DNA from: Flavobacteriaceae bacterium
Lineage (GTDB): Bacteria; Bacteroidota; Bacteroidia; Flavobacteriales; Weeksellaceae
Length of the DNA stretch: 64,000 bases
Assembly: GCA_012522185.1 (NCBI GenBank)
Contig: JAAYKY010000012.1
Location: forward strand, 1-64,000
Direction: 5' to 3'
Of the stretch, positions 18,103 to 27,012 are shown one piece after another. A program made the position numbers and the translations under genes. Position 1 is the first letter of the stretch. The number at the start of each line of letters is the position of its first letter. Under the pieces are notes generated by a model. It made no database searches and was not told the origin of the DNA. It saw nothing but the letters and a program-made list of their open reading frames with translations.

Positions 18103-18639
18103 ATGAAAACGAAACTTTTACCACTTGTCAGTTTGCTGATGATTTCTTTTTTTTCCTGTAAAGACGATGATAATCAGGGGAATAATCACGAGGGGTGTTT
18201 CATAGAAGTTCCTTGTACCGAGCCAAACGGTTTAATCTCTGTTGCGGAAGCAGATGTTTTGGAAGAACATTATAAAGATGTTTTTTATGGTCTTTTCAAT
18301 GAAGGCAATATGCCTTATAACGGATATGACGGAGCCGTCCGTTACATTTGGTTTGATTTGGATGAAATCAAAAAATACATTGTTTATATCGAACAAAATG
18401 CGCAGGAAAACGGATACGATAATCTGGGGTTGCGTGTATATTTGGGCGCAAAAGACCAGTTGGGACAAGACGGTGAAGTCTATCCTCGTCAAACGGTTTT
18501 CTTTGTTCCCACTACCAATCCCAGTGGGGGTAGTGATGTTGCCGACAATCTGAATATTGTTAATGCAAAAAGACTGAATTTAGGCGGAGCCGGAATTCCG
18601 GATAGTGTAGACCAAGAAGACGGAGTAGGAGCGCCATAA
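18103..18639 (+). CDS. Lipoprotein of unknown function
   Basis: This 178-residue lipoprotein has Cys19 in the lipobox (FFSCKDDDN). The mature part has no recognised domain. It contains a predicted helical segment (EADVLEEHYKDVF), a strand-rich centre with LRVYLGAKDQ, and a Gly-rich acidic C-terminus. Similar lipoproteins occur as conserved hypotheticals in Flavobacteriia. It is followed after 10 bases by a membrane-protein gene and then the two-component genes, so it may be the first gene of a sensing operon. The function is unknown. Confidence 0.8.
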   Translation: MKTKLLPLVSLLMISFFSCKDDDNQGNNHEGCFIEVPCTEPNGLISVAEADVLEEHYKDVFYGLFNEGNMPYNGYDGAVRYIWFDLDEIKKYIVYIEQNAQENGYDNLGLRVYLGAKDQLGQDGEVYPRQTVFFVPTTNPSGGSDVADNLNIVNAKRLNLGGAGIPDSVDQEDGVGAP

Positions 18640-18649
18640 CTCATTATAT

Positions 18650-19261
18650 ATGTCCGTTCAGAATTATATTTACCTTTCCATCCAACTGCTTGCTTGTTGT
18701 GCCGCCATCTATTATTGGCGGCATTACAGGCAAACGCCCATGTGGATATTTCTTCCTTTTTTGATTTATACCTTTTGCAATGAAATTCTGGCGATGGCTC
18801 TTTCTTCCAAATATCCGGTTAGGATTCTTTACAACTTGTATATCCTGATTTCTTTCGGTGTATATATGTATTGGTTTGACAAACTTCTCAAATTCAGATT
18901 CTGGAAATGGATTATCTGGATTTTGTTTGCGGCAGCTTTTATTTATGATGCGCTTACAATTAATCTCATTAAAAATCTTATCAAAACAACGGTAAATGTT
19001 CAGGCGGTTTTATTGCTGATTTTTTCTCTTGTATTTTTTGTTAACTTGCTTAAGAGTAACGAAGTGATTCATTACCAACGATTACCGGAATTCTGGATTG
19101 TTTGCGGTTTGCTCATGTTTTACATTGGCTTTGTCCCTTTGTCGCTTTATTTGGGACAGGGATATAATATTTTACATATTTATTACATCGCTATCATTAT
19201 TTTGAATTTATTGCTGTATGGCGGATATATAATTGGATTTTATGTTTCAGGAAGGAGATAA
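18650..19261 (+). CDS. Six-helix membrane protein upstream of sensor kinase
   Basis: This 203-residue protein has about six hydrophobic segments spread over its whole length, ending in a short basic tail (SGRR). There is no recognised family. Its 3' end overlaps the histidine-kinase gene by 20 bases. The kinase itself has only one membrane segment and no sensor domain, so this protein is a good candidate for its membrane sensory partner (inference). Confidence 0.75.
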   Translation: MSVQNYIYLSIQLLACCAAIYYWRHYRQTPMWIFLPFLIYTFCNEILAMALSSKYPVRILYNLYILISFGVYMYWFDKLLKFRFWKWIIWILFAAAFIYDALTINLIKNLIKTTVNVQAVLLLIFSLVFFVNLLKSNEVIHYQRLPEFWIVCGLLMFYIGFVPLSLYLGQGYNILHIYYIAIIILNLLLYGGYIIGFYVSGRR

Positions 19262-19997
19262 ACTGCTTTTCATAGTCGGGATTATGATTCTGATACCTTT
19301 TTCCATGGTGTTATTGTTTGTCATTTTCAATAATCGCAAAAACAAACTGATCCGTCAGCAAATGGAAGAAAAGAAGAAATTTGAAACTGAATTAGCAGAG
19401 TCCCAAATTGAAATCAGAGAAGAAACCCTCCGCAACATCAGTTGGGAGCTCCATGACAACATAGGCCAACTTCTGACCCTGGCCAAAATCCAGTTGCAGA
19501 ATTCAAATAAAGATCCCAAGAAAATTGATGAATCGGTCAATATCCTGGGTGATGCGCTTCGCGAACTCAGGGCATTGTCCAAATCGGTCAATCCCGAAAG
19601 TTTAAAAAACATGAGTTTGCTGGAGGCCATTAACAATGAAATCGAACGTTTCGAACGGATGAATTTTATCAAAACCGAATTTGAGATAACCGGTACTCCT
19701 TTTGAAATTCCGCAGAAAGAAGAAATCATTATTTTCAGAATTCATCAAGAATTTTTTGCCAATACTATCCGGCATTCGCGCGCAACTGAGCTCCGAATTA
19801 ACGTTATTTATAAAATGGACGAATTGGAAATCCATACTTATGATAACGGAATCGGATTTAATCCAAAAGTTGATTTTAACGGAATCGGACTCAAAAACAT
19901 GAGTACCCGGGCTGCTTTAATCGGAGCAAAACTTAGCCTGAATTCCACTCCTAATAAGGGAACCGAGCTGGTAATTAAAAAATCTTTTAAAACATGA
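19242..19997 (+). CDS. Sensor histidine kinase, NarL/DesK type
   Basis: This 251-residue kinase has one N-terminal membrane helix (about 8-30), a short coiled linker, a HisKA_3 dimerisation domain with the phospho-accepting His71 in SWELHDNIGQ, and a C-terminal ATPase domain. The ATPase domain shows the N-box-like FFANTIRHS, the G1 box YDNGIGF and GIGLKNMSTRA. It lacks a periplasmic sensor domain. I chose the ATG at 19242 over a TTG three codons upstream. It overlaps the preceding membrane-protein gene and, by four bases, the response-regulator gene. Confidence 0.93.
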   Translation: MFQEGDKLLFIVGIMILIPFSMVLLFVIFNNRKNKLIRQQMEEKKKFETELAESQIEIREETLRNISWELHDNIGQLLTLAKIQLQNSNKDPKKIDESVNILGDALRELRALSKSVNPESLKNMSLLEAINNEIERFERMNFIKTEFEITGTPFEIPQKEEIIIFRIHQEFFANTIRHSRATELRINVIYKMDELEIHTYDNGIGFNPKVDFNGIGLKNMSTRAALIGAKLSLNSTPNKGTELVIKKSFKT

Positions 19998-20635
19998 AAC
20001 ATAAAATAGCCATAGTTGACGACCATACTTTATTGTCTCAAGCCATAGGAAACCTGATTGAAAGTTTTGATGATTTTGAAACCGATGGAATTTTTCACAA
20101 CGGTCAGGAATTGATTAACGCACTGAAAAATAAAACCATTCAACCTCAAATCGTTTTGATGGACGTCAATATGCCGGTTCTCAACGGAATCGAAACAACC
20201 AAAATCCTTACAAAAGAATTTCCAGACCTTTTGGTTTTAGCACTTTCGGTAGATGAAGACGAAAATACCATCATCCAAATGCTGAAATCTGGAGCAAAAG
20301 GCTATTTGAGTAAAGATATTCAGAAAGATATGCTGCATTTGGCACTTACTAATATTTTGCAAAACGGATTTTTTCATACTCAAAATGTGACCGATGCTTT
20401 GCTGGGAAGTCTTAAAAAGAAAAATGAACTCGACGATTTAAAAGAACGTGAAATAGAATTTATTCAGTTGGCTTGTACTGATTTGACATACAAAGAAATT
20501 GCGGATAAAATGTTTTTGAGTCCCAAAACCATCGACAATTACCGTGATGCCGTGTTTTCTAAACTAAACATCAAAAACAGGGTAGGTCTTGTATTATTTG
20601 CCATAAAAACAGGAATTTACAGGATTGAATCCTGA
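19994..20635 (+). CDS. Response regulator, NarL/FixJ family
   Basis: This 213-residue response regulator has a receiver domain with the acidic pair Asp9-Asp10, phosphorylated Asp57 (VLMDVNMPVLNG) and Lys in the SKDI loop. A LuxR-type helix-turn-helix follows at about 145-210 (LKEREIEFIQLACTDLTYKEIADKMFLSPKTIDNYR, given here only as its range of motif blocks). It overlaps the kinase gene by four bases, so the two form a cognate pair. Target genes are unknown; the two upstream lipoproteins and the downstream YceI gene are candidates by proximity. Confidence 0.94.
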   Translation: MKHKIAIVDDHTLLSQAIGNLIESFDDFETDGIFHNGQELINALKNKTIQPQIVLMDVNMPVLNGIETTKILTKEFPDLLVLALSVDEDENTIIQMLKSGAKGYLSKDIQKDMLHLALTNILQNGFFHTQNVTDALLGSLKKKNELDDLKEREIEFIQLACTDLTYKEIADKMFLSPKTIDNYRDAVFSKLNIKNRVGLVLFAIKTGIYRIES

Positions 20636-20675
20636 TTTATTGTCTTAGATCAATATTAATTGCTTTTATAAACTC

Positions 20676-20683
20676 TAAATTTG
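20676..20683 (+). promoter_or_regulatory. -7 element of the secreted YceI gene
   Basis: TAAATTTG lies 22 bases before the ATG. The -33 region is weak, which would fit dependence on an activator. Confidence 0.5.
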
Positions 20684-20705
20684 TATCAATCAAAAAATTA
20701 TAGAT

Positions 20706-21275
20706 ATGAAAACATTTTTAGTATCGGTTCTGATGATTGCTTCAGGCCTTCTTTCCGCCCAAACTTTGACAAATGACCCGGCGCATTCTCGACTAGGATT
20801 TGCTGCCAATCACCTGATGATTTCTCAGGTTGAAGGAAATTTCACAGACTTTAATGTTACATTGACTTATACAAAAGAAGATTTATCCGATGCGAAATTT
20901 ACAGTGAATGCAAAACTAACCTCTGTAAATACAGGAGTAGAAGCACGTGACAATCACCTTAGATCTGCAGATTTCTTCGACGTAGCCAAATACCCGGATT
21001 TGAAATTTGTATCGACTTCTTTCACGAAAAAAATTGGAAATGAATATGAATTGATCGGAGATTTGACAATTCATGGCGTAACTAAATCTGTGAAATTAAA
21101 AGCTTATTACAACGGAATGATTGTTAATCCCATGTCCAATGAACAAACACTTGGATTTACGATCAAAGGAAAAATAAATAAAAATGACTTCGGGGTAGGA
21201 ACGGACTTCCCTGCAGCAGTTGTAGGAAGTGAAATTACCATCGTATCTAACTTAGAATTCCCAATTAAAAAATAA
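20706..21275 (+). CDS. Secreted YceI-family protein
   Basis: This 189-residue protein has a signal peptide ending LLSAQ (about 19) and a YceI lipocalin-like beta-barrel. Typical family segments are DPAHSRLGFAANHLMISQVEGNF, LRSADFFDVAKYPDLKF and LTIHGVTKSVKL (each short block is directly visible). YceI proteins bind isoprenoid or other lipidic ligands in the periplasm. A second YceI copy without a signal peptide is at 51249. The gene has its own promoter and a terminator. Confidence 0.93.
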   Translation: MKTFLVSVLMIASGLLSAQTLTNDPAHSRLGFAANHLMISQVEGNFTDFNVTLTYTKEDLSDAKFTVNAKLTSVNTGVEARDNHLRSADFFDVAKYPDLKFVSTSFTKKIGNEYELIGDLTIHGVTKSVKLKAYYNGMIVNPMSNEQTLGFTIKGKINKNDFGVGTDFPAAVVGSEITIVSNLEFPIKK

Positions 21276-21302
21276 ACTTTTTCATAATTTTATATTTTAC
21301 AT

Positions 21303-21331
21303 AAGTCGGACTTGTTCCGGCTTTTTTTTTC
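21303..21331 (+). terminator. Terminator of the secreted YceI gene
   Basis: A stem of about eight base pairs with one wobble (21303-21310 with 21315-21323) is followed by a run of nine to ten T. Confidence 0.8.
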
Positions 21332-21405
21332 GCTATCCAACCTTTTCTGACGAGTTTGCATCTATATAATTAGAACTTTGATTTCCGAAAATATGATAAA
21401 ATAAG

Positions 21406-21429
21406 TTCGGAGGCAAAGAAGCCTCCGAA
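21406..21429. other. 9-bp hairpin in a convergent intergenic region
   Basis: A perfect inverted repeat (21406-21414 with 21421-21429) has a six-base loop and lies between the YceI terminator and the serine hydrolase. No promoter or T-run is attached; the role is unknown. Confidence 0.5.
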
Positions 21430-21451
21430 TCAAAAATTCCACTTTTTTCTT

Positions 21452-21488
21452 AAACCTCGGGCGAACGAAATTTCGTCAGAGGTTTTTT
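21452..21488. terminator. Compound hairpin downstream of the serine hydrolase
   Basis: A 7-bp outer stem (21452-21458 with 21479-21485) encloses a 12-base perfect palindrome (21465-21476). The T-run follows on the plus strand. On the minus strand, where the adjacent hydrolase gene ends, the T-tract is poor, so the direction is uncertain. Confidence 0.5.
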
Positions 21489-21492
21489 CATT

Positions 21493-22800
21493 TTACTTAA
21501 TTTTCTCAAAAAGAAATTCACCACCGCCCTGCAAAAGCATGAAAGATTTTAAATCTTCTGAGAATTTTAATTGGATTCCACCCAAATCAAATTTAAAAGT
21601 AAACTCATCTACTTTTTCCAAAGGAAAAGGGAATTGCCCCGTTGCTTGCGCAATATACTGACCTTCGTTTTCTGTGATTTGAATGTCCAAGCCAATCTGA
21701 GAATTGGAAAAAGTTCCATGGTAACCAGGCGCTACATCCGCGTTCGATGATGCAAATTCAGGAATCTCAAATTCTTGATTGAAAACAGCACTAAGAGCTG
21801 CGATAACTATATTGTTGTTGCTGTAATTTGTTCCGTTAGAAGTCAAGGCTACAGATACATTTTCGTTGGGAAAATAAGCCCAAATTGAACTAAAACCATC
21901 AATCCCACCGGTATGACCCCATCCTTTTTTGTTGTAAAAAGGAATTTCAAAAAGTCCTAAACCATAATCGTTTGTGAAACTTGTCATTTCTTTCAGACTA
22001 TTTTCGGAGATGATTTTACCAGAAAACAAAGCTTCACCAAAATGGATGATGTCCGCAGGTGTAGAAATAATCCCACCGGCACCCAAACTAATCGAGGAAT
22101 CGGTTTCAGATTTTTTAACCCATTCTCTTTGAAATGAATAGGAATTCGATTCCTTATTATTTAAATCAATTTTCCCACCAAATCGAGTATTTTTCAACTC
22201 CAAGGGTTGAGCGATTTTCTCATTCAAAATTTCAGCAAATGATTTTCCATATACTTTTTCGAGAATTATTGTCAACAAAACATAATTGGAATTGCTATAT
22301 TCACCACGACTTCCAGGCTCAAATGCCGGCTCATAGTTATAAATCTTATCGAGCATTTCAGCTCTTGAATGTGCCTTTGTATGCCAGTCCAAATATTTCG
22401 GGTCGTCTGTGATACTGTAAATTCCGCTGTGGTGATTCAATAATTGCTTGAGCGTAATTTTATCAGCATTTTTTAATTTGGGAAAAAAACTGTCAATGGA
22501 TTGATTCAAGTCTAATTTTCCTTCATCAACAGCCAATAAGGTCAAAGCTGCGGTGAAAGTTTTGGTAATCGAACCAATTCTATACAAGGTTTGAGCGTCG
22601 TTTTTCTTTTGACTGTCATAATCAGCAAAACCCAAACTTCGTTCGTAAATGATTTTACCATTTTCCGAAATAGCAATGCTTCCGTTGAACTTATCATTTG
22701 TTTCCAGAGCATCAAAGAATTGATCGAGTTGGGCTGAATTGAACTGTGCATTCAAATTCAAAAAACTCAATAAAAAAATAGAAGTGATAAGAAATTTCAT
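21493..22800 (-). CDS. Secreted serine hydrolase, class C beta-lactamase fold
   Basis: This 435-residue exported protein has a signal peptide ending LNLNAQ. The catalytic domain has the SxxK motif SITK (77-80), the YxN motif YSN (168-170) and a GHTGG box replacing KTG. It therefore belongs to the serine beta-lactamase/penicillin-binding-protein-like esterase family (EstB/FmtA/AmpH-like). A C-terminal beta-rich domain of about 100 residues follows. The natural substrate may be a peptide or an ester; beta-lactam hydrolysis is not implied. The gene starts 17 bases after the small membrane protein gene, probably in the same transcript. Confidence 0.88.
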   Translation of the reverse strand: MKFLITSIFLLSFLNLNAQFNSAQLDQFFDALETNDKFNGSIAISENGKIIYERSLGFADYDSQKKNDAQTLYRIGSITKTFTAALTLLAVDEGKLDLNQSIDSFFPKLKNADKITLKQLLNHHSGIYSITDDPKYLDWHTKAHSRAEMLDKIYNYEPAFEPGSRGEYSNSNYVLLTIILEKVYGKSFAEILNEKIAQPLELKNTRFGGKIDLNNKESNSYSFQREWVKKSETDSSISLGAGGIISTPADIIHFGEALFSGKIISENSLKEMTSFTNDYGLGLFEIPFYNKKGWGHTGGIDGFSSIWAYFPNENVSVALTSNGTNYSNNNIVIAALSAVFNQEFEIPEFASSNADVAPGYHGTFSNSQIGLDIQITENEGQYIAQATGQFPFPLEKVDEFTFKFDLGGIQLKFSEDLKSFMLLQGGGEFLFEKIK

Positions 22801-22817
22801 GTTAAAAATTTAAAAAA

Positions 22818-23213
22818 CTAATTTGAAATATAAGGACGAGAATTTTTGCTTTTGATTTCAGCCAGCCAATAAATAAAACCACCTAAACCATTGGCAAATA
22901 GAATAATCAAAATCCAGACAATACGCATATTACTATTGTCAGTTTCAAAATTTGGGTTTTTAGTGACGTGTAATATGTAATAAATCAAACTGAAAATCGA
23001 AATTAAAGCAGTAAGCATAATCATCACAAAGAAAAATCCAAATCCGACAAATAACTCCATAGGCGTCTCATTTGCCACTTCAGCATTTCCATCAAAATTC
23101 TCAGCTTGAGTAATCATCGAGAAAACAAAAACCATATAACCGACGAAAATTAATGCAAATAGTAGTATCGGTGCGATGGCAAGAAAAGCCTGAAGCTTTG
23201 AATTATTGAGCAT
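22818..23213 (-). CDS. Small membrane protein with PLDc_N-like segment
   Basis: This 131-residue protein has three or four membrane helices. The C-terminal part (NMRIVWILIILFANGLGGFIYW) resembles the phospholipase D N-terminal membrane domain found alone in many Bacteroidota and Firmicutes proteins. No catalytic domain is attached. The function is unknown. It lies between the M3 peptidase and the serine hydrolase on the same strand. Confidence 0.75.
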   Translation of the reverse strand: MLNNSKLQAFLAIAPILLFALIFVGYMVFVFSMITQAENFDGNAEVANETPMELFVGFGFFFVMIMLTALISIFSLIYYILHVTKNPNFETDNSNMRIVWILIILFANGLGGFIYWLAEIKSKNSRPYISN

Positions 23214-23275
23214 GATTTTGGTTTTATCATAGGTAGAAAATTAATAAGATTTGTTACAAAACTCCACCTAAAACG

Positions 23276-25351
23276 TCAATCTAAAAAGCCTGCACGTTTC
23301 ATCAAAGCATCGTTGCTTGGCTTCTGTCCTCGGAACTCCACATACAAATCCATCGGATCTACACTGCCGCCTTTTTCCAGTAAAGTCTTGAATTTTTTTG
23401 CCACTTCTGGATTGAAAATTCCGTTTTCCTTGAAATAAGAAAAAGCATCGGCATCCAAAACTTCCGACCATTTGTACGAATAATATCCCGACGAATAACC
23501 ACCGTTGAAAATATGCGAAAAAGAAACGCTCATATTGGTGCCTGAAACCGGAGGATAAACATTCGTAGGTTCAAATGCTTGGTTTTCATAAGTTTCTACC
23601 GAATTGACTTTCAAAGGATTTTCTCCATGCCAAGCCATGTCCAGTAAACCGAAACTCAATTGACGAACCGTTTGATAGCCTTCCATATAATTCGAAGCAT
23701 TTCTCACTTTCTGAATCAATTCCTGCGGAATGGTTTCTCCGGTTTTATAATGCTGTGCAAATAATTCCAGCACTTCGGGTTCGTAACAGAAGTTCTCCAT
23801 GAACTGCGAAGGAAGTTCAACGAAATCATACAAAACATTGGTTCCAGAAAGGCTTTCATACGTACTGTTGGCGAGCATTCCGTGCAAAGCATGGCCAAAT
23901 TCGTGGAACAAAGTTGTCACTTCGCTAAATGTCAATAGGGAAGGAGCATCGGCGGTTGGTTTTGTGAAATTACAAACGATGGAAACATGCGGTCTTTGCA
24001 TTTTTCCGTTGATGTTGGACTGTCCGCGGAAATCGGTCATCCAAGCACCGGCACGTTTTCCTTCACGCGGAAAAAAGTCCGTATAGAAAAGTGCCAGATG
24101 ATTTCCCTTATCGTCCAGAACTTCGTAAACATTCACATCTTCGTGGTATTTGTCGATGTCATTTCGAAGTTTAAATTGAATTCCAAATAATTTTTCGGCT
24201 ACCTGAAATGCACCTCCTACAACTTTGTCCAATTGGAAATAAGGTTTTAATTCATCTTCCGAAAGACTGAATTTTTCCTGTTTTACTTTTTCAGCATAAT
24301 AAGCATGATCCCATCTTTCCAACTGAGAAATTCCGTCCTTGGATTGGGCATAATCCTGTAAAAGCTGAACATCTTTCAGTCCGAATGACTTGGATTTTTT
24401 CAATAAATCATCCAGAAAATCTTTGACGGTTTCAGGTGTTTTGGCCATTCTTTCTTCCAAAACAAAATCAGCATGGGTGTTGTAACCCAATAAGTTAGCG
24501 CGTTCCAAGCGAAGTTCTGCAATTCGCATTACATTTTTTTCGTTGTTGTATTCATTGTCCTGAAAAGCTTTTCGCGAATAAGCCATATAAAGTTCCTTGC
24601 GCAAATCCCGATTTTCCGCATAGGTCATAAGCGGAAGATAACTCGGAATTTGCAAGGTGAAAGTCCAGCCTTCTTGATTTCTTTTTTCGGCTTCGGCTTT
24701 TGCTTCAGCGATGACATAATCCGGAAGGCCTTTTAGATCGGATTTATTGGTTATGTTTTTTGAATAAGCATTGGTTTCAGCCAGTGCATTTTGTCCGAAT
24801 TGAACCGATAAACTCGCTAGTTCTTTGTCGATAGCTCTTAATTTTTCTTTTTTCGCTTCGCTTAAATTTGCGCCGTTTCGGCTAAAGTTTTTATAGGATT
24901 TATCGAGTAATCTTAATTGTTCCGCATTCAGATTCAATTTGTCTTTTTGGTCATAAACCGTTTTCACACGTTGAAACAAAACTGGATTCAGACGTATGTC
25001 GTTACTGAATTCCGATAGCATCGGTGAAACTTCCTGTGCGATTTTTTGAATTTCAGGATTGGTTTCAGCCGAATTCATATTGAAAAAAATGGAAGAAACC
25101 CGACTGAGTTGTTCGCCTGAAGTTTCAAGCGCCAAAATTGTATTCTCAAAATTAGGCGTTTCCGAATTTTGGCAAATCGCATCGATTTCCTGTTTGGCAT
25201 TTTCGATGGCAATTTGAAAAGCGGGAAGATAATGCTCGTTTTTTATCTGACTGAAAGGAACGGACTCAAAAGGCGTATCGAATTTCTCTAACAAAGGATT
25301 TTCCATTTGGTATTGACTGATTAATAAGATTAAAAAATATAAAAATTTCAT
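23276..25351 (-). CDS. M3-family oligopeptidase (Dcp/OpdA-like)
   Basis: This 691-residue zinc metallopeptidase has the active-site motif HEFGH at 483-487 and the downstream zinc glutamate in the following helix (YDFVELPSQFMEN). The architecture is the all-helical neurolysin fold, and the N-terminal half matches Dcp-type proteins (NPLLEKFDTPFESVPFSQIKNEHYLPAF region). It degrades oligopeptides or removes dipeptides. A perfect -7 element at 25375-25382 supports the ATG at 25351. This gives a short hydrophobic N-terminus (MKFLYFLILLI) before the usual start at Met16. That could be an export signal or an unused extension. Confidence 0.9.
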   Translation of the reverse strand: MKFLYFLILLISQYQMENPLLEKFDTPFESVPFSQIKNEHYLPAFQIAIENAKQEIDAICQNSETPNFENTILALETSGEQLSRVSSIFFNMNSAETNPEIQKIAQEVSPMLSEFSNDIRLNPVLFQRVKTVYDQKDKLNLNAEQLRLLDKSYKNFSRNGANLSEAKKEKLRAIDKELASLSVQFGQNALAETNAYSKNITNKSDLKGLPDYVIAEAKAEAEKRNQEGWTFTLQIPSYLPLMTYAENRDLRKELYMAYSRKAFQDNEYNNEKNVMRIAELRLERANLLGYNTHADFVLEERMAKTPETVKDFLDDLLKKSKSFGLKDVQLLQDYAQSKDGISQLERWDHAYYAEKVKQEKFSLSEDELKPYFQLDKVVGGAFQVAEKLFGIQFKLRNDIDKYHEDVNVYEVLDDKGNHLALFYTDFFPREGKRAGAWMTDFRGQSNINGKMQRPHVSIVCNFTKPTADAPSLLTFSEVTTLFHEFGHALHGMLANSTYESLSGTNVLYDFVELPSQFMENFCYEPEVLELFAQHYKTGETIPQELIQKVRNASNYMEGYQTVRQLSFGLLDMAWHGENPLKVNSVETYENQAFEPTNVYPPVSGTNMSVSFSHIFNGGYSSGYYSYKWSEVLDADAFSYFKENGIFNPEVAKKFKTLLEKGGSVDPMDLYVEFRGQKPSNDALMKRAGFLD

Positions 25352-25374
25352 CGTTTAGTTTGTTATAAGGCAAA

Positions 25375-25382
25375 CAAAGTTA
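25375..25382 (-). promoter_or_regulatory. -7 element of the M3 peptidase gene
   Basis: TAACTTTG on the minus strand lies 23 bases before the ATG at 25351. It favours that start over the internal Met16. Confidence 0.5.
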
Positions 25383-25404
25383 GAAATAATAAACAGTATA
25401 AATT

Positions 25405-25430
25405 GAAAAAACCCGTAGAAAAACGGGTCT
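25405..25430 (-). terminator. Terminator of the RhlE-type helicase gene
   Basis: A 6-bp stem (25411-25416 with 25423-25428) is followed, on the minus strand, by six T. It is 143 bases past the helicase stop. Confidence 0.6.
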
Positions 25431-25572
25431 CTGAAAATTTTCATAGTAAGGATGATTAAAGTAAAAAGGGTTGCAAATTGGTGATTTATGACTTCTGATT
25501 CATTCACCGAAACTGATGTTTGAAACAGAAGACAAAAATATCAAACTTTACTCGAATCTAAAATAGCTAGGG

Positions 25573-26823
25573 CTAGGTATTTTTTCCTTTTCGAAAATGC
25601 TTAAAATTTGATTTTTTGGCGGTTTTGTTTTTTTCTGTTCTTTTTGGGCGCGGTTGTTTTTGTTTGGGTGGTGATAATTCGAAGTTTTCCATCGGAAAAG
25701 GATTTTTTTCTGCTTTAGGGATTTTCATGCCGATGGTTTTTTCAATATCTTTCACATAGGATTTCTCATCAGTGTCACAAAGCGAAATGGCTATACCTTC
25801 GGCTCCGGCCCGCCCGCCACGACCAATCCTATGAACATAAGTTTCCGGTATATTGGGAATTTCAAAATTTACTACGTATTTCAATAAATCAATATCGATT
25901 CCTCGTGCGGCAATGTCTGTTGCAACAAGCACTTTTATTTTTTTATTTTTGAAATTATTCAAAGCATTCTGACGCGCATTCTGAGTCTTATTTCCATGAA
26001 TTGCTGCAGCTGTCACTTTTAATTTACCCAAAGCTCTGACCAATTTGTCTGCGCCATATTTCGTTCGTGTGAAAACCAAGACACTTTCTTTGATTTCTTC
26101 TTGAAGTAAATGATGTAAAAGTTTGATTTTATTGACTTTATCTACATAATAAATAGCTTGTTGAATGGTTTCAGCAGTCGTGGACTCTGGTGTAACTTCG
26201 ACTTTTACAGGTTGATTTAAAATGGAATTGGCCAATTCCTGGATGGGTTTGGGCATGGTGGCCGAAAAGAAAAGAGATTGTCTTTTTGGCGGCAGAATTT
26301 TCAATAATTTTTTTATGTCGTGAATGAATCCCATGTCGAGCATTCGGTCAGCTTCATCCAGTACAAAATATTCGATATCTCGTAAGGAAATAATATTTTG
26401 CCCAATTAGATCTAGCAATCGTCCGGGCGTAGCCACCAAAATATCCACTCCATTTCGTAGTCTTCCAACCTGAGGCGTTTGTTTGACACCTCCAAAAATA
26501 ACCGCATGTTTCAGGGAAAGATGTTTTCCGTATTCGGCAAAACTCTCATCGATCTGAATCGCCAGTTCACGCGTGGGCGTTACGATCAATGCTTTGATGG
26601 ATTTTTTATTGTTTTTGTTTTTTCCATTTTCCAAAAGTTGAAGAATAGGGATGGCAAAGGCTGCGGTTTTTCCGGTTCCGGTTTGGGCACAACCCAATAA
26701 ATCCTTTCCTGATAAAACTTGTGGAATGGATTCTTGCTGAATGGGAGTAGGATTTTCGTATCCAAGTTCTTCCACCGCTTTTTGAATGGGATCGATTAAT
26801 CCCAGATTTTTAAATGTAATCAT
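25573..26823 (-). CDS. DEAD-box RNA helicase, RhlE type
   Basis: This 416-residue ATP-dependent RNA helicase shows AQTGTGKT (motif I, 46-53), PTREL (83-87), TPGR, DEAD (156-159), SAT and HRIGRGGR (motif VI). A basic low-complexity C-terminal tail rich in Lys and Arg follows (PKQKQPRPKRTEKNK), typical of RhlE-type helicases that act on ribosome assembly or RNA decay, often at low temperature. It is preceded by a structured leader of about 175 bases. Confidence 0.94.
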   Translation of the reverse strand: MITFKNLGLIDPIQKAVEELGYENPTPIQQESIPQVLSGKDLLGCAQTGTGKTAAFAIPILQLLENGKNKNNKKSIKALIVTPTRELAIQIDESFAEYGKHLSLKHAVIFGGVKQTPQVGRLRNGVDILVATPGRLLDLIGQNIISLRDIEYFVLDEADRMLDMGFIHDIKKLLKILPPKRQSLFFSATMPKPIQELANSILNQPVKVEVTPESTTAETIQQAIYYVDKVNKIKLLHHLLQEEIKESVLVFTRTKYGADKLVRALGKLKVTAAAIHGNKTQNARQNALNNFKNKKIKVLVATDIAARGIDIDLLKYVVNFEIPNIPETYVHRIGRGGRAGAEGIAISLCDTDEKSYVKDIEKTIGMKIPKAEKNPFPMENFELSPPKQKQPRPKRTEKNKTAKKSNFKHFRKGKNT

Positions 26824-27004
26824 TTGTGATTTCTAAGTAATTATTGCTCCAATTCTTAAGTGAATACAGAAGCATTGTTTATTCTGTTTTTAGGGCTGAC
26901 TGATGTGAAATTCTCTTCCAATAGTATCTTTTTGTGAAAAAAGAACAGCCCTAATTTGGAGTTTACGGATCGGTTTTTCTGATCTGAAAAGAACTTTACG
27001 GTCG
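26824..27004 (-). ncRNA. Structured 5' leader of the DEAD-box helicase mRNA
   Basis: Between the promoter (27005-27012) and the helicase ATG lie about 175 bases without a gene. They contain a perfect 7-bp inverted repeat (AGGGCTG at 26892-26898 with CAGCCCT at 26946-26952) enclosing 47 bases, and a second small dyad near 26976-26986. Long structured leaders are known for cold-shock helicase genes; a regulatory role here is inferred. Confidence 0.45.
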
Positions 27005-27012
27005 CAAAAGTA
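27005..27012 (-). promoter_or_regulatory. -7 element of the DEAD-box helicase gene
   Basis: TACTTTTG on the minus strand has a TTG about 23 bases further upstream. It lies 182 bases before the helicase start codon. Confidence 0.5.

Noticed and set aside
21493-22800. Beta-lactamase resistance gene
   Set aside because: The fold and SxxK/YxN motifs are there, but so they are in many esterases and peptidases. The HTG box and extra C-terminal domain do not support a true AmpC.
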